Notes: a model not told the origin generated them from the letters alone. Counted from the stretch's first letter, positions 26,509 through 38,607 are shown. The stretch is 64,000 nucleotides of DNA from Fictibacillus arsenicus (GCF_001642935.1 NZ_CP016761.1:1860001-1924000), one strand, 5' to 3'. Numbers and translations are program-made.

Positions 26509-27264
26509 ATGCTTGACAAGCTTTTCTTTAGAAAAAAAAGTCATGAACAGAAATGGGATCTTGACGATAATATTCCATCACATGTAGCAATAATTATGGA
26601 TGGAAATGGCCGCTGGGCTAGAAAAAGAGCATTGCCGCGGATCGCAGGCCATCATGAAGGCATGAAAACCGTCAGGAAAATAGTAAAAGAAGCGAATAGA
26701 ATCGGAATAAAAGTTCTTACTCTATATGCTTTTTCAACCGAGAACTGGAAAAGACCTCGTGAGGAAGTTGACTTCCTTATGAAGCTTCCCGGTGAATTTC
26801 TGAACACGTTTTTGCCAGATTTGATTAAAGAGAATGTCCAAGTGAGAATAATGGGTAAAAAAGAACTGCTGCCAATACATACTGTAAAGGCAGTCGATCA
26901 AGCAATCAGCCAAACCGAAAATAATACAGGGCTGATTTTGAACTTTGCTTTAAATTATGGAAGCAGAGATGAAATCACCGCTGCCGTCAAAGCGATAGGG
27001 ACGGATATTAAAAATGGAACGCTTGATCCCTCTCAAATTAATGAATCTACTATTGAAAATCATCTAATGACACAAGGGCTTAGTGATCCGGATCTTCTAA
27101 TCCGTACGAGCGGTGAAGTACGCTTAAGCAATTTTATGCTTTGGCAGCTGGCTTATTCAGAATTCTGGTTTACTGAGGTTTATTGGCCTGATTTTTCAGA
27201 AGATCATTTACGAGAAGCTGTGTCACAGTTTGCCCAGCGGGGCAGAAGATTTGGCGGGGTTTGA
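26509..27264 (+). CDS. uppS: Isoprenyl (undecaprenyl) diphosphate synthase
   Basis: This 251-aa cis-prenyltransferase has the catalytic [13 protein letters not shown] block (about residues 27-39), [21 protein letters not shown], and the C-terminal [17 protein letters not shown] with AYSEFWFT. It makes the undecaprenyl carrier for cell-wall synthesis. ATG 26509 is preferred, with GATGGAGG 8-10 nt upstream; an upstream in-frame extension to 26449 lacks support. A TATAAT at 26458-26463 may be its -10 box, with only a weak -35. Confidence 0.96.
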   Translation: MLDKLFFRKKSHEQKWDLDDNIPSHVAIIMDGNGRWARKRALPRIAGHHEGMKTVRKIVKEANRIGIKVLTLYAFSTENWKRPREEVDFLMKLPGEFLNTFLPDLIKENVQVRIMGKKELLPIHTVKAVDQAISQTENNTGLILNFALNYGSRDEITAAVKAIGTDIKNGTLDPSQINESTIENHLMTQGLSDPDLLIRTSGEVRLSNFMLWQLAYSEFWFTEVYWPDFSEDHLREAVSQFAQRGRRFGGV

Positions 27265-27277
27265 TTAAGGAGGACTT

Positions 27278-28066
27278 ATGAAACAACGGATTATTACAGG
27301 TGTAATCGCAGCCGTTTTATTTATTGGGATTACCCTTTACGGCAGCTGGCCATTTTCATTATTAATCCTTTTACTTGCAGGAATCGGTATGTACGAACTG
27401 CTTCGGATGAAGAGAATGGAACAGACATTTATCGGGTTGGTCGGCTATTTATTGACTATCTTAATTGCTTTGCCCGAACAATGGATGAAAGTGATTGACC
27501 CCTTTACTAAAACAGATGCAATTATACTTGCAGTACTATTACTATTAGTTGTAACGGTCGTCCATAAGAATAAAACGGAATATAATGATATTTCATTCGT
27601 TTTGTTCAGTTCACTTTATGTAGGATTTGGATTCTTCTATTTAGTTGAAACTAGAATATTAGAAAATGGTGTTCAGCTTTTATTCTTTGTTTTATTTATG
27701 ATTTGGGCAACCGATTCTGGTGCTTATTTCGTTGGAAAATCTATGGGGAAAAGAAAGCTGTGGCCTATTATCTCACCAAACAAAACGATAGAAGGGGCAG
27801 TTGGCGGTATATTCTTCAGTATTTTAGTTGCAGTAATCTACTATGCTGCAAGTTTTGTTGATCTGTCACTTTTACCGATACTTATTATTTCTGTGTTAGT
27901 TGGAGTCTTTGGTCAGATTGGAGACTTGGCTGAATCTGCGTTTAAAAGAATTTATGATGTGAAAGATTCAGGCAGCCTTCTGCCAGGACATGGGGGAATC
28001 TTGGACAGACTGGACAGTGCGTTGTTTGTATTCCCTTTGCTGCACGTACTCCACTTGTTCGGATAA
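27278..28066 (+). CDS. cdsA: Phosphatidate cytidylyltransferase
   Basis: This 262-aa membrane enzyme has about seven to eight hydrophobic segments. The CdsA signature lies near the C-terminus ([20 protein letters not shown], then GILDRLDS). It makes CDP-diacylglycerol from phosphatidate and CTP for phospholipid synthesis. AAGGAGG precedes the ATG, 13 bases after uppS. The uppS-cdsA-dxr-rasP-proS-polC order is classical for Bacillus. Confidence 0.96.
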   Translation: MKQRIITGVIAAVLFIGITLYGSWPFSLLILLLAGIGMYELLRMKRMEQTFIGLVGYLLTILIALPEQWMKVIDPFTKTDAIILAVLLLLVVTVVHKNKTEYNDISFVLFSSLYVGFGFFYLVETRILENGVQLLFFVLFMIWATDSGAYFVGKSMGKRKLWPIISPNKTIEGAVGGIFFSILVAVIYYAASFVDLSLLPILIISVLVGVFGQIGDLAESAFKRIYDVKDSGSLLPGHGGILDRLDSALFVFPLLHVLHLFG

Positions 28067-28082
28067 AACGAAGGGGGATCAT

Positions 28083-29240
28083 ATGAAGTTTGTAAGTTTA
28101 TTAGGTGCAACAGGATCAATCGGTAAACAGACTCTTGATGTTATTGCATCCCATCCAGAACAATTTCGATTAAGTTCGATGTCAGTCGGTAAAAATATTG
28201 ATGCAGCAGAAGAGATCATCCGGGAATTCAAACCTGAAATATGTGCCGTACAGAACGAATCTGATGCCCAGGTACTCAGGTCGCAAGTTGAAACGTCTAC
28301 AAAGATTGTTTCTGGGATGGAAGGACTTATAGAAGCGGCGGTTTCTACTGAATCATCTGTAGTCGTTAACTCTGTTATAGGCAGTGTCGGATTACTTCCC
28401 ACATTAAAAGCCATCGAGGCAAATAAGACGATAGCTTTAGCGAATAAGGAGACGCTCGTTACTGCTGGACATCTTGTAATGGAAAAAGCTAAAAAGCACA
28501 ATGTTGACATTTTGCCTGTAGACTCAGAACATTCAGCTATTTACCAGTGTCTAAACGGTGAAGATAGAAATCGCGTGGAAAAACTGATCTTAACGGCATC
28601 TGGCGGGAGTTTTAGAGATAGGACGCGTGATGAGTTGAAAAACGTTACCGTCAAAGACGCTTTGAATCATCCTAACTGGTCGATGGGAGCAAAGATTACC
28701 ATTGATTCAGCGACAATGATGAACAAAGGGCTGGAAGTAATTGAAGCTCATTGGCTATTTTCATTTGATTATTCGAAAATAGACGTCATTTTACATAAGG
28801 AAAGTATCATACACTCTATGGTAGAGTTTGTTGATACAAGCGTAATTGCACATCTTGGACAACCTGATATGCGTGTGCCGATCCAGTATGCTCTTACACA
28901 CCCTGAAAGACTTGAATTAGTAAATGGGAAAAGGTTAAACTTATGGGAAGCCGGCAAGCTCCATTTTCAGAAGATGGATTATGACCGTTTCAGATGCTTG
29001 AAATTAGCATTTGAAGCAGGAAACATTGGCGGCTTAATGCCAACTGTATTAAATGCTGCAAATGAAAAAGCAGTGGAATTATTTTTAGATGGAAAAATAT
29101 CATTCCTCGACATTGAGGAAATGATTGAACGTGCTATGCTGCAGGCTGAAAATATGAACCAGCCTGAATTGGATGCTATACAAGAAACGGATAAAAGGAC
29201 TCGGTATTTTGTTGAGTCACTACTAAACAAAGGCAGGTAA
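28083..29240 (+). CDS. dxr: 1-deoxy-D-xylulose 5-phosphate reductoisomerase
   Basis: This 385-aa Dxr starts [20 protein letters not shown], an NADPH-binding Rossmann motif. It has [25 protein letters not shown] (metal-binding region), ASGGSFRD, and [21 protein letters not shown]. It carries out the committed step of the MEP isoprenoid pathway and so feeds UppS, encoded two genes upstream. ATG 28083 follows GAAGGGGGATC. An in-frame start at 27990 would lie inside cdsA and is rejected. Confidence 0.97.
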   Translation: MKFVSLLGATGSIGKQTLDVIASHPEQFRLSSMSVGKNIDAAEEIIREFKPEICAVQNESDAQVLRSQVETSTKIVSGMEGLIEAAVSTESSVVVNSVIGSVGLLPTLKAIEANKTIALANKETLVTAGHLVMEKAKKHNVDILPVDSEHSAIYQCLNGEDRNRVEKLILTASGGSFRDRTRDELKNVTVKDALNHPNWSMGAKITIDSATMMNKGLEVIEAHWLFSFDYSKIDVILHKESIIHSMVEFVDTSVIAHLGQPDMRVPIQYALTHPERLELVNGKRLNLWEAGKLHFQKMDYDRFRCLKLAFEAGNIGGLMPTVLNAANEKAVELFLDGKISFLDIEEMIERAMLQAENMNQPELDAIQETDKRTRYFVESLLNKGR

Positions 29241-29245
29241 TGGAA

Positions 29246-30508
29246 ATGAACACTGTGATAGCCATTATCATCATTTTAGGGGCTTTAATATTCTTTCATG
29301 AACTAGGACATCTTTTGCTGGCAAAAAGAGCTGGTATTTTGTGCCGGGAATTTGCAATAGGATTTGGCCCGAAAGTGTTTGCCTTTAAAAAAGGGGAAAC
29401 AGTTTATACGATTCGTCTATTGCCTCTTGGAGGATTTGTACGAATGGCTGGTGAAGACCCTGAAGGCATCGAATTGAAGGCAGGTCACAGAGTTGGTTTA
29501 ATTTTTAACAATGCAAATGTAGTAGAAAAGATCATTGTTAATCACCGTGAAAAATATCCGGTGCAAAAAACGATTACGATTGAAAAAGCAGATCTAGAGC
29601 GTGAATTATACTTAACAGGATTTGAGAACGAAGAGTCCGGAACGGCTACTTATAAGGTTAAAGAAGATGCCCTGTTTGTAGCAGATCATCAAGAAATGCA
29701 GATTGCTCCTTATAATCGTCAATTTGGTTCTAAAACAATTATGCAAAGAACGCTTGCGATCTTTGCAGGTCCTGCGATGAACTTCTTGCTTGCGTTCATT
29801 ATTCTTGTTGCATTTTCCCTCATACAGGGTATTCCTACGAATGAATCAAGACTTGGAACACTTCAGGAGGGCGCTGCTGCAGATAAATCAGGGTTAGTTG
29901 AGGGAGACAAAATTGTAGCCATCCAAGGTGAAAAAATGGATGACTGGAAAGAACTTGTTTCTGTTATTCAGCAAAATCCTGGAGAAAAATTGATGTTCAC
30001 GATTAATCGTGGAGGAGAAGAAAAAGTTGTTCCGGTAACTTTAGGTTCTAGAAAGGGACCTGATAACAAGAATGAAGGATTTATTGGAGCACACCCATTT
30101 ACTGAATCTTCATTTGTGGGATCACTTGAATATGGTGCTAAACAAACATGGTTTATGACTACGGCGATCTTTACCGGGATCGGACAGCTTGTTACCGGTC
30201 AGCATGGTATTGATCAACTTTCTGGACCGCTTGGTATTTATGAGTATACGGATCAAGCAGCAAAAGCCGGTGTGTATATGCTGCTGCAATGGGCTGCCAT
30301 ATTAAGTATCAACTTGGGTATTTTTAACCTTCTGCCTTTGCCGGCATTGGACGGAGGAAGACTTCTGTTCTTAGGTGTTGAAGCACTTAGAGGGAAGCCG
30401 ATCGATCCTCAAAAAGAAGGATTGGTCCACTTTATCGGATTTGCTTTCTTAATGCTGTTGATGCTTGTAGTAACATGGAATGATATACAAAAAATATTTC
30501 TTAGTTAA
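29246..30508 (+). CDS. rasP: Site-2 zinc metalloprotease RasP (RseP)
   Basis: This 420-aa intramembrane protease has the zinc motif HELGH at residues 18-22 in the first membrane helix. A PDZ domain lies near residues 190-275, and the second catalytic motif LPLPALDGGR is in a C-terminal helix. In Bacillus it cleaves anti-sigma factors such as RsiW and clears signal-peptide remnants. ATG 29246 has better spacing from the GGCAGG ribosome site than the in-frame ATG at 29240, which overlaps the dxr stop. Confidence 0.95.
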   Translation: MNTVIAIIIILGALIFFHELGHLLLAKRAGILCREFAIGFGPKVFAFKKGETVYTIRLLPLGGFVRMAGEDPEGIELKAGHRVGLIFNNANVVEKIIVNHREKYPVQKTITIEKADLERELYLTGFENEESGTATYKVKEDALFVADHQEMQIAPYNRQFGSKTIMQRTLAIFAGPAMNFLLAFIILVAFSLIQGIPTNESRLGTLQEGAAADKSGLVEGDKIVAIQGEKMDDWKELVSVIQQNPGEKLMFTINRGGEEKVVPVTLGSRKGPDNKNEGFIGAHPFTESSFVGSLEYGAKQTWFMTTAIFTGIGQLVTGQHGIDQLSGPLGIYEYTDQAAKAGVYMLLQWAAILSINLGIFNLLPLPALDGGRLLFLGVEALRGKPIDPQKEGLVHFIGFAFLMLLMLVVTWNDIQKIFLS

Positions 30509-30535
30509 TTTGGGATTTTTTGAGGAGTAGAGAAT

Positions 30536-32242
30536 ATGAGACAAAGCCAGTTGTTTATGCCGACACTAAGAGAAGTGCCAGCAGATGCAGATGTAAAGAG
30601 TCATCAGCTGCTTTTGAGAGCAGGGTTTATCAGACAAAATGCAGCAGGAATCTATTCATTCTTGCCTCTGGGGAAAAAAGTACTTCATAAAATAGAAAAC
30701 ATTGTACGTGAGGAAATGAACCGTGCCGGTTCTCAGGAAATGATGATGCCTGCGCTTCAGCTAGCAGAGCTATGGCACGAAAGCGGCAGATGGTACAGCT
30801 ACGGACCAGAACTGATGAGATTGAAAGATCGCCACGATCGGGATTTTGCGCTTGGAGCTACTCATGAAGAAGTAATTACAAGCATTATTCGTGACGAGGT
30901 TAAATCATATAAAAAGCTTCCATTGAATCTATATCAGATTCAAACTAAATTCAGAGACGAAAAACGTCCTCGTTTTGGACTGCTGCGCGGCCGTGAGTTT
31001 ATCATGAAAGATGCTTATTCTTTCCATGATAAACAAGAAAGCTTGGATGAAACTTATGAAACGATGAAAGACGCTTATTCTGCTATTTTCAGCCGCTGCG
31101 GCTTAAACTTCCGTGCCGTTTTGGCAGACTCAGGTGCCATCGGCGGCAAAGATAATCATGAATTCATGGTTTTATCTGAAATTGGTGAAGATTTAATTGC
31201 CTATTCTACTGAGTCAGATTTTGCTGCTAACATTGAAATGGCTCCTGTAGTATTAAAGGAAGAAGCTTCTTCGGAAAGTCCGTTAGAACTTGAAAAAGTA
31301 GAAACACAGACTGCCAAGAATATAGATGATGTTTCAGTATTCTTAAATGTCCCTGCTTCAAAGATCATTAAATCCCTGCTGTATATGGCAGATGGGGAAC
31401 CTGTACTTGTCTTGGTACGCGGTGATCATGAAGTAAATGAGATTAAATTGAAAAATGAATTATCAGCTTCTGAAATAGTGATGGCAAGTGAAGAAGACGC
31501 GGTCAAGTGGCTTAATACTAAACCAGGTTCAATCGGCCCAGTTTCAGTTTCAGACGTGAAAGTAATTGCCGATCAAGCTGTTCCTCTGATGGCTAATGCT
31601 GTATGCGGTGCTAATGAAGAAGGCTATCATTTCGTGAATGTCAATGCAGACAGAGACTTTAAGATCGATCAAACAGCAGACCTTCGCTTTGTAGTTGAAG
31701 GAGACCTTTCTCCAGATGGAAAAGGTACGATTATTTTTGCAAAAGGTATTGAAGTAGGTCATGTATTCAAACTCGGAAAAGTTTATAGTGAACCTATGAA
31801 AGCACAATACTTAGACGAAAACGGAAAGAATCAGATTATGTCAATGGGCTGCTATGGTATCGGAGTATCCAGAACATTAGCTGCTGTGGCAGAAGAAAAT
31901 AACGATGAAAATGGCTTAATTTGGCCGTTATCGTTAACACCATTCGAAGTTCACTTAATTGCAGTCAACAGCAAAAATGCTGAACAGTCTGCTCTTTCTG
32001 ATGAATTGTATGAACAGCTGAAAAGTGAAGGGTACGATTGTTTATATGATGATCGTCCTGAACGTGCCGGTGTTAAATTTACCGACAGTGATTTAATTGG
32101 TTTACCTATTCGTGTTATGGTAGGCAAGAAGGCCGGCGAAGGTATCGTTGAAGTGAAAATCCGCAAGAGCGGTGAATCCTATGAAGTCCCTGTATCAGAA
32201 CTTAAGAGTGTCTTAAAACGTGAATGGGATAAACTTGTTTGA
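30536..32242 (+). CDS. proS: Prolyl-tRNA synthetase (bacterial ProS1 type)
   Basis: This 568-aa class II synthetase has motif 1 ([20 protein letters not shown]), motif 2 ([21 protein letters not shown]) and motif 3 ([14 protein letters not shown]). The YbaK-type editing insertion lies between motifs 2 and 3 (about residues 225-400), as in the long bacterial form. The anticodon-binding domain is at the C-terminus. TTGAGGAG precedes the ATG. Confidence 0.97.
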   Translation: MRQSQLFMPTLREVPADADVKSHQLLLRAGFIRQNAAGIYSFLPLGKKVLHKIENIVREEMNRAGSQEMMMPALQLAELWHESGRWYSYGPELMRLKDRHDRDFALGATHEEVITSIIRDEVKSYKKLPLNLYQIQTKFRDEKRPRFGLLRGREFIMKDAYSFHDKQESLDETYETMKDAYSAIFSRCGLNFRAVLADSGAIGGKDNHEFMVLSEIGEDLIAYSTESDFAANIEMAPVVLKEEASSESPLELEKVETQTAKNIDDVSVFLNVPASKIIKSLLYMADGEPVLVLVRGDHEVNEIKLKNELSASEIVMASEEDAVKWLNTKPGSIGPVSVSDVKVIADQAVPLMANAVCGANEEGYHFVNVNADRDFKIDQTADLRFVVEGDLSPDGKGTIIFAKGIEVGHVFKLGKVYSEPMKAQYLDENGKNQIMSMGCYGIGVSRTLAAVAEENNDENGLIWPLSLTPFEVHLIAVNSKNAEQSALSDELYEQLKSEGYDCLYDDRPERAGVKFTDSDLIGLPIRVMVGKKAGEGIVEVKIRKSGESYEVPVSELKSVLKREWDKLV

Positions 32243-32250
32243 TAAAATCT

Positions 32251-32280
32251 AGGTGCCTCTTTTTATGAGGTGCCTTTACT
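32251..32280 (+). terminator. Probable terminator after proS
   Basis: AGGTGCCTC (32251-32259) and GAGGTGCCT (32267-32275) pair over nine positions with two G-U pairs around a T-rich loop; the following T-run is short. It precedes repeat copy B. Confidence 0.5.
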
Positions 32281-32292
32281 ATTTAAAAATGA

Positions 32293-32500
32293 AGGCTGTT
32301 TTTGCAAACTTTGTTGGTATTAGAAAGTGTTGATTTCCGCTCCAGGATGCTCGCTTTCCGCGGGGCGTGCGGTGAGCCTCCTCGGCGCTTTGCGCCATTA
32401 GGAGTCTCACCTGTCCCGCTGATCCCGCAGGAGTCTCGCACCTTGCGCTCCAATCAACTTGTCAATGAAGCACTTAAAAAACATCTTTTAAAAAGCAGCC
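32293..32500 (-). repeat. Dispersed structured intergenic repeat, copy B (short form, inverted)
   Basis: On the minus strand this copy reads like copy A: CAATC-type start, CTCCTGCGGGATCAGCGGGA, GGTGAGACTCC, then CGCCCCGCGGAAAGCGAGC and CGGAAATCAAC. The ends are GGCTGT (left, + strand) and GCAGCC (right). It fills the proS-polC gap. A 69-codon open frame (32302-32511, +) runs through it, but it simply reads the repeat and has no ribosome site. Confidence 0.85.
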
Positions 32501-32533
32501 TATTGAAATAAACCCCTTAAAAAGGAGGTTCTT

Positions 32534-35500
32534 ATGAGCGGTAATGATCAGCAAATCAGGCAAGAACGTCTGTCGCTTCTTTTAGAACAACTTGGAATTC
32601 CTGATGAGATGAAAACTGGCTTTTCAGGTGGAACGATTGAAAAACTAACCATTGATAAAGTAAATAGAAGCTGGCATTTTTTAATAGGAATAAAACGTCC
32701 TTTATCGTCTGAAAGTTATGCATGGTTCAGTTCGAGTTTACGGCAAACATTTGAACATATTGCAAAAGTTTCTTTTTCCATAAAATGTGCAGAAAGCTTC
32801 CAGTCTGAAGAATTGCTTGCTTATTGGCCTTTGTGCAAAGAACAGCTCTTAAATACAGCAGGTCCGAGTCTTGGAAGTATGCTTTCAACACAAGAGCCTT
32901 CAGCGGAAGGTAATTTTTTATGTCTAACTGTAAGAAATGATGCAGAAGCGGCACTTGTACAACGAAAATTATCTCCAATCATAAAAGATATGTACCAGCA
33001 GTTTGGATTTCATTCTGTACTTTTAAAAACCGAAATTAATCACTCTGAAGAAGATTATCAGAGGTTTATTGAACAAAAGAAACAAGAAGACGAACATAAA
33101 ATTATGGAAGCTCTTGTAGAAAAAGAAAAAGCGGCTAAAAGAGCCGATGCGCCAGCTGCCAGAACTGACATTATGATCGGCTATTCGATCAAGGATGAAC
33201 CAGTTCCGATTCAGACAATACAAGATGAAGAACGAAGGATCACGATTCAGGGATACGTTTTTCATTCTGAAACAAGAGAACTTCGCAGCGGAAGAACATT
33301 ATTAACTTTTAAAATCACAGATTACACAGATTCTCTGCTTATTAAGATTTTCTCACGTGATAAAGAAGATATTCCGATTCTGCAGGGCATTCAAAAGGGA
33401 ATGTGGCTGAAGGTTCGCGGAGGCATTCAAAATGATACGTTTGTCCGAGATCTGGTAATGATCGCAAACGATATTAATGAGATAAAACCTGAAACAAGAA
33501 AAGATCTAGCTGAAGAAGATAAAAAGCGTGTAGAACTACATTTGCATACACCGATGAGTCAAATGGATGCAGTCTCCTCAGTGTCAGCGCTGGTTGGGCA
33601 AGCTAAGAAGTGGGGGCATCCGGCGATTGCCATTACTGACCATGCAGGTGTACAGTCTTTCCCTGAAGCATATAGTGCAGGGAAGAAAAACGGAATTAAA
33701 ATATTGTACGGGCTCGAAGCGAATCTAGTAGATGATGGAGTACCGATTGCTTATAATGAAGCTCCTAGAAAGCTGTCTGAAGAAACATATGTCGTTTTTG
33801 ACGTGGAAACAACGGGTCTTTCAGCCGTTTATAATAAAATCATAGAACTTGCAGCAGTTAAGATTAGAGGCGGAGAGATCGTTGACAGATTTGAGGCTTT
33901 CGCCAATCCGCATGAATCTCTGTCACAAACTACTATTGAATTAACAGGTATTACCGATGACATGGTGGAGAATGCTCCTGAGATCGAAGAAGTTCTTCGT
34001 GATTTTCATGCATTTATGGGTGACGACATTCTTGTTGCGCATAATGCGAGCTTCGATATGGGGTTCTTGAATGAAGGTTTGCGAAAGATCGGTTTAGGAG
34101 AAGCAAAGAACCCTGTTATTGATACACTGGAACTTGCGAGATTCTTGCTGCCTCAGTTAAAGAATCATAGATTGAACACACTCTGTAAAAGGTTCGATAT
34201 TGAACTGACACAGCATCACCGTGCCATCTATGATGCGGAAGCAACTGGCTATCTATTATGGAAGCTTCTTAAAGAAACCTTTGAAAAAGAGATCTTTTAT
34301 CATGACAGGCTGAACGATAATATGGGACAAGGTGGTTTTCAGCGTTCACGTCCTTTTCATTGCACGCTTCTTGCTGCTACTCAAGAGGGTTTGAAGAACT
34401 TATATAAACTAGTTTCAGAGTCTCATCTATCGTATTTCTACAGAACACCGCGTATACCCCGTTCCCGTTTAAGCAAGCTTCGGGAAGGGATCTTAGTAGG
34501 TTCCGCATGTGATAAAGGGGAAGTTTTTGAGGGCATGATGCAAAAACCGATAGAGGAAGTAGAAAAGATTGCTTCTTTTTATGATTACTTAGAAATTCAG
34601 CCGCCAAGCAATTATTATCATCTGATCGAAAGAGAGCTTGTATCTGATGAGATGAACCTGAGAGAGATCCTCTCAAATATCGTACAGCTCGGTGAGAAAT
34701 TAGATAAGCCGGTGGTTGCTACAGGCAATGTGCATTATTTAAATCCAGAAGATGCGATATACAGGAAAATCTTAATATCATCTCAAGGCGGAGCCAACCC
34801 GCTGAACAGACAGACACTTCCTGAAGTTCACTTTAGAACGACAGATGAAATGCTGAATTTGTTTTCCTTTTTGGGTGTGGAGACTGCAGAAAAAGTAGTG
34901 TGTCACAACACAAGACAGATAGCAGATTCAGTAGATGAAATCAAACCGATTCCAGATGACCTATATACTCCGAAGATTGAAGGAGCAGATGAAGAAGTCC
35001 GGTCAATGAGTTATAACCGTGCGAGAAGCATCTACGGAGAAAACCTCCCTGAACTAGTAGAGAAGAGGCTCGAAAAAGAACTTACAAGCATCATCGGTCA
35101 TGGCTTTGCGGTTATCTACTTAATCTCGCATAAACTTGTTAAAAAGTCTTTGATTGACGGATATCTTGTAGGATCACGTGGATCAGTAGGATCTTCATTT
35201 GTTGCCACTATGACTGAAATTACAGAAGTTAATCCTCTGCCGCCGCACTATGTTTGCCCAAGCTGCAAAGAGTCGCATTTCTTTAACGATGGATCAGTCG
35301 GTTCAGGGTTCGACCTGCCAGATAAAGAATGTCCGAAATGTAATGTTCTATATATTAAAGACGGACAAGACATTCCCTTTGAAACATTCCTTGGTTTTAA
35401 GGGGGATAAAGTACCTGATATCGACTTGAACTTCTCAGGAGAATATCAGCCGAGAGCACATAATTATACGAAAGAGCTTTTCGGTGTAGATTATGTATAT

Positions 35501-36835
35501 CGTGCAGGTACGATTGGAACTGTTGCGGAAAAAACAGCATATGGCTATGTAAAAGGCTATGCAAGTGACAATAACCTCACAATCCGATCGGCAGAAGTAG
35601 ATCGTTTAGTGTCAGGATGCACTGGTGTAAAAAGAACCACTGGACAGCATCCGGGCGGAATAATTGTAGTGCCTGACTATATGGATATATATGATTTTTG
35701 TCCAGTCCAGTTCCCGGCGGATGATAGTTCATCTGAATGGAAAACAACACATTTTGATTTTCATTCTATCCATGATAACTTGCTTAAGCTTGATATATTA
35801 GGACACGATGATCCGACGGTAATCCGCATGCTTCAAGATTTGAGCGGAATTGATCCTAAAACAATTCCTGCTTCCGACCCGGAAGTTATGAAGATCTTCT
35901 CTGGCCCAGAAGTGCTGGGGGTAACCGACGAACAGATCATGTGCAAAACAGGAACGCTGGGAATACCTGAATTTGGTACTAAGTTTGTAAGACAGATGTT
36001 AGAGGAAACAAAACCAAGCACTTTCTCAGAACTCGTACAGATCTCCGGATTGTCACATGGTACAGACGTTTGGCTGAATAATGCAAACGAACTTATCGCA
36101 AATGGCACATGTGTCTTAAAAGATGTGATCGGCTGCCGTGATGATATCATGGTCTACCTTATCTATAAAGGACTTGAGCCTTCACTTGCTTTTAAAATTA
36201 TGGAGAGTGTCCGTAAAGGTAAAGGTCTTCCTGATGATTGGATTGAAGAAATGAAAAACAACGATGTACCTGACTGGTATATCGGTTCATGTCTGAAGAT
36301 CAAATACATGTTCCCGAAAGCCCATGCTGCAGCATACGTATTAATGGCTGTCCGGATCGCATATTTTAAAGTGCATTATCCAATCTGGTTCTATGCAGCA
36401 TACTTTACGGTAAGAGCTGACGACTTTGACGTTGAATCCATGATTCGCGGTTCAAAAGCTCTTCGTGCCAAAATTGAAGAGATCTCGGCTAAAGGTCTGG
36501 ATGCTTCAACGAAAGAAAAGAACCTGCAAACTGTCCTTGAACTCGCACTTGAGATGTGCGAAAGAGGTCTTTCATTCCAAAAGATAGACTTATATCGTTC
36601 AAGTGCTACTGATTTTCTAGTAGAAGGGGATACACTAATTCCGCCTTTCAATTCCATCGCTGGACTTGGAACAAACGCTGCTCTAAATATTGTAAAGGCA
36701 AGAGAAGATGGGGAGTTTCTTTCAAAAGAGGATCTTCAGCAGCGTGCAAAATTATCGAAGACCATTATTGAGTATTTAGATGACCAGGGATGTCTGGAAG
36801 GACTGCCCGATGCAAACCAGCTTTCTCTCTTCTAA
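32534..36835 (+). CDS. polC: DNA polymerase III alpha subunit, Gram-positive type PolC
   Basis: This 1433-aa replicase has the PolC layout: an N-terminal domain, an OB fold (about residues 230-310) and a PHP domain beginning [15 protein letters not shown]. The 3'-5' exonuclease is inserted in it ([10 protein letters not shown] near residue 422, later HNASFD and [10 protein letters not shown]). Palm and fingers follow, with a zinc-type CPSC...CPKC insert near 915 and the catalytic [12 protein letters not shown]. It is the main leading-strand polymerase of low-GC Firmicutes. AAAGGAGG precedes the ATG. Length is normal. Confidence 0.98.
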   Translation: MSGNDQQIRQERLSLLLEQLGIPDEMKTGFSGGTIEKLTIDKVNRSWHFLIGIKRPLSSESYAWFSSSLRQTFEHIAKVSFSIKCAESFQSEELLAYWPLCKEQLLNTAGPSLGSMLSTQEPSAEGNFLCLTVRNDAEAALVQRKLSPIIKDMYQQFGFHSVLLKTEINHSEEDYQRFIEQKKQEDEHKIMEALVEKEKAAKRADAPAARTDIMIGYSIKDEPVPIQTIQDEERRITIQGYVFHSETRELRSGRTLLTFKITDYTDSLLIKIFSRDKEDIPILQGIQKGMWLKVRGGIQNDTFVRDLVMIANDINEIKPETRKDLAEEDKKRVELHLHTPMSQMDAVSSVSALVGQAKKWGHPAIAITDHAGVQSFPEAYSAGKKNGIKILYGLEANLVDDGVPIAYNEAPRKLSEETYVVFDVETTGLSAVYNKIIELAAVKIRGGEIVDRFEAFANPHESLSQTTIELTGITDDMVENAPEIEEVLRDFHAFMGDDILVAHNASFDMGFLNEGLRKIGLGEAKNPVIDTLELARFLLPQLKNHRLNTLCKRFDIELTQHHRAIYDAEATGYLLWKLLKETFEKEIFYHDRLNDNMGQGGFQRSRPFHCTLLAATQEGLKNLYKLVSESHLSYFYRTPRIPRSRLSKLREGILVGSACDKGEVFEGMMQKPIEEVEKIASFYDYLEIQPPSNYYHLIERELVSDEMNLREILSNIVQLGEKLDKPVVATGNVHYLNPEDAIYRKILISSQGGANPLNRQTLPEVHFRTTDEMLNLFSFLGVETAEKVVCHNTRQIADSVDEIKPIPDDLYTPKIEGADEEVRSMSYNRARSIYGENLPELVEKRLEKELTSIIGHGFAVIYLISHKLVKKSLIDGYLVGSRGSVGSSFVATMTEITEVNPLPPHYVCPSCKESHFFNDGSVGSGFDLPDKECPKCNVLYIKDGQDIPFETFLGFKGDKVPDIDLNFSGEYQPRAHNYTKELFGVDYVYRAGTIGTVAEKTAYGYVKGYASDNNLTIRSAEVDRLVSGCTGVKRTTGQHPGGIIVVPDYMDIYDFCPVQFPADDSSSEWKTTHFDFHSIHDNLLKLDILGHDDPTVIRMLQDLSGIDPKTIPASDPEVMKIFSGPEVLGVTDEQIMCKTGTLGIPEFGTKFVRQMLEETKPSTFSELVQISGLSHGTDVWLNNANELIANGTCVLKDVIGCRDDIMVYLIYKGLEPSLAFKIMESVRKGKGLPDDWIEEMKNNDVPDWYIGSCLKIKYMFPKAHAAAYVLMAVRIAYFKVHYPIWFYAAYFTVRADDFDVESMIRGSKALRAKIEEISAKGLDASTKEKNLQTVLELALEMCERGLSFQKIDLYRSSATDFLVEGDTLIPPFNSIAGLGTNAALNIVKAREDGEFLSKEDLQQRAKLSKTIIEYLDDQGCLEGLPDANQLSLF

Positions 36836-36860
36836 CACAAGGGTTTAAGCAGGAAGAAAG

Positions 36861-36889
36861 TTGCAGTATTTTATTGGTTATGGTATAGT
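36861..36889 (+). promoter_or_regulatory. Sigma-A-type promoter of the rimP-nusA-infB operon
   Basis: TTGCAG (36861-36866) and TATAGT (36884-36889) are spaced 17 nt, with a TG extended -10. This matches the vegetative consensus well and lies about 100 bases upstream of rimP. Confidence 0.75.
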
Positions 36890-36924
36890 ATTTTTGGAAA
36901 TACTGTTGAATGAATAACTGTCGG

Positions 36925-36952
36925 CGAAAGAGTGGGGCTCCCCACTCTTTCG
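36925..36952 (+). promoter_or_regulatory. Leader hairpin upstream of rimP
   Basis: CGAAAGAGTGGG (36925-36936) and CCCACTCTTTCG (36941-36952) form a perfect 12-bp stem closed by a GCTC tetraloop. The following bases are TTACGTTTTAAGG, not a T-run, so it is not a standard terminator. It lies in the operon 5' leader, 20-45 nt downstream of the expected transcription start. Confidence 0.6.
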
Positions 36953-36990
36953 TTACGTTTTAAGGTCATTCAGCCAGAAGGAGGGCAGCA

Positions 36991-37461
36991 ATGAGTCAGA
37001 AGATTACAGAGCTCACGACTGAGCTTGTAACCCCAATCGTTGAAAAACTAGGACTTGAACTTGTTGACGTTGAATTTGTTAAAGAGGGTAAAAACTGGTT
37101 CCTCCGTGTTTATATCGACTCAACCGGCGGTGTTGATATCGAAGAATGCGGAACTGTCAGTGAACAGTTAAGTGAAAAGTTAGATGAACTTGATCCGATT
37201 GAACAGCCCTACTTTTTAGAAGTATCTTCTCCAGGAGTGGAAAGACCGCTTAAAAAGCCAGAAGATGTTAAAAATGCAATTGGCAAAAATGTAAACATAA
37301 AACTTTATGAGCCTATTAATGGTGAAAAAGTATATGAAGGACTTTTAAAAGACTTTGACGGTGAAACGCTGTTTATGGAGATTAAAGTAAAAACCCAAGT
37401 CAAGAAGGTAGAGCTGCCATATAAAAAAGTGGCAAACGCCCGTCTTGCGGTTGTTTTTTAA
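36991..37461 (+). CDS. rimP: Ribosome maturation factor RimP
   Basis: This 156-aa protein has the RimP pattern: [58 protein letters not shown], and an SH3-like C-terminal domain ([17 protein letters not shown]). It helps 30S subunit maturation. It is the first gene of the nusA-infB operon, with AAGGAGGGC before the ATG and a promoter plus hairpin leader upstream. Confidence 0.96.
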   Translation: MSQKITELTTELVTPIVEKLGLELVDVEFVKEGKNWFLRVYIDSTGGVDIEECGTVSEQLSEKLDELDPIEQPYFLEVSSPGVERPLKKPEDVKNAIGKNVNIKLYEPINGEKVYEGLLKDFDGETLFMEIKVKTQVKKVELPYKKVANARLAVVF

Positions 37462-37480
37462 TGAAGAGGGGAGTAAAAAA

Positions 37481-38587
37481 ATGAGTACCGAGCTTTTGGA
37501 TGCACTTACATTATTGGAAAAAGAAAAAGGGATCAGCAAAGAAGTAATAATTGAAGCGATTGAAGCAGCCCTTATTTCAGCGTATAAACGCAATTTTCAT
37601 CAAGCGCAAAATGTTCGTGTGGATTTTAACAGAGATACAGGCAGTATCCGTGTATTTTCTAGAAAAAACGTGGTTGCTGAGGTTGAAGACGATCGTCAAG
37701 AGATTTCAGTTGCTGAAGCACAAGCAATCAACCCTGGTTATGAGATAGATGATATTGTAGAAGAGGAAGTAACACCAAAGGATTTTGGACGTATTGCCGC
37801 TCAAACTGCTAAACAAGTTGTTACACAGCGTGTACGTGAAGCAGAACGCGGAATCATTTTCTCTGAGTTTATCGATCGTGAAGAAGATATTATTACAGGT
37901 ATCGTACAGCGTCAGGACCATCGGTATATGTATGTAAGTCTTGGCCGTGTTGAAGCATTATTGCCTGCAGCTGAGCAGATGCCAGGTGAATCACACACTA
38001 CGAATGACCGCATTAAAGTATATATCACTAAAGTTGAGAAAACGACAAAAGGACCTCAAATTTTAGTTTCACGTACTCACCCTGGACTTTTAAAACGATT
38101 GTTCGAACTTGAAGTGCCTGAGATTTATGATGGTACAGTTGAGATTAAATCAATTGCACGTGAAGCGGGAGACCGTTCTAAAATTGCTGTTCATGCAGCC
38201 GATCCTGAAGTTGACCCTGTAGGTTCTTGTGTAGGGCAAAAAGGTGCACGTGTGCAAACGATCGTTAAAGAACTTAACGGCGAGAAGATTGATATTGTTC
38301 GCTGGAGTGAAGATCCTGTCGTTTACGTTGCAAACTCTTTAAGTCCTGCAAAAGTTCTAGAAGTACAAGTGAACGAAGAAGATAAGATGACTACGGTTAT
38401 CGTACCTGATTATCAGTTGTCACTGGCGATTGGCAAACGTGGTCAGAATGCACGTCTTGCTGCAAAATTAACAGGTTGGAAGATTGATATTAAAAGTGAA
38501 TCAGAAGCTGTAGAATCAGGTGTCTATGACTCTAAGAATTCAACTAATGATTCTTCCTATAACGATTCTGTCGAGGATGAAGAGTAA
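37481..38587 (+). CDS. nusA: Transcription termination/antitermination factor NusA
   Basis: This 368-aa short Firmicute-type NusA lacks the C-terminal acidic repeats. It has an N-terminal RNA polymerase-binding domain, S1 domain (about residues 135-200) and two KH domains (CVGQKGARVQTIVKELNGEKIDIVRW; LAIGKRGQNARLAAKLTGWKIDI). It modulates pausing, termination and antitermination. ATG 37481 follows GAAGAGGGGAG; the in-frame start at 37445 overlaps rimP. The tail is Ser/Asn/Asp-rich. Confidence 0.97.
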   Translation: MSTELLDALTLLEKEKGISKEVIIEAIEAALISAYKRNFHQAQNVRVDFNRDTGSIRVFSRKNVVAEVEDDRQEISVAEAQAINPGYEIDDIVEEEVTPKDFGRIAAQTAKQVVTQRVREAERGIIFSEFIDREEDIITGIVQRQDHRYMYVSLGRVEALLPAAEQMPGESHTTNDRIKVYITKVEKTTKGPQILVSRTHPGLLKRLFELEVPEIYDGTVEIKSIAREAGDRSKIAVHAADPEVDPVGSCVGQKGARVQTIVKELNGEKIDIVRWSEDPVVYVANSLSPAKVLEVQVNEEDKMTTVIVPDYQLSLAIGKRGQNARLAAKLTGWKIDIKSESEAVESGVYDSKNSTNDSSYNDSVEDEE

Positions 38588-38607
38588 GAGAAGACGAGGT
38601 GGAGACA

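Noticed and set aside
32302-32511. Open frame of 69 codons between proS and polC
   Set aside because: It lies wholly in repeat copy B, has no ribosome site, and other copies do not keep the frame.
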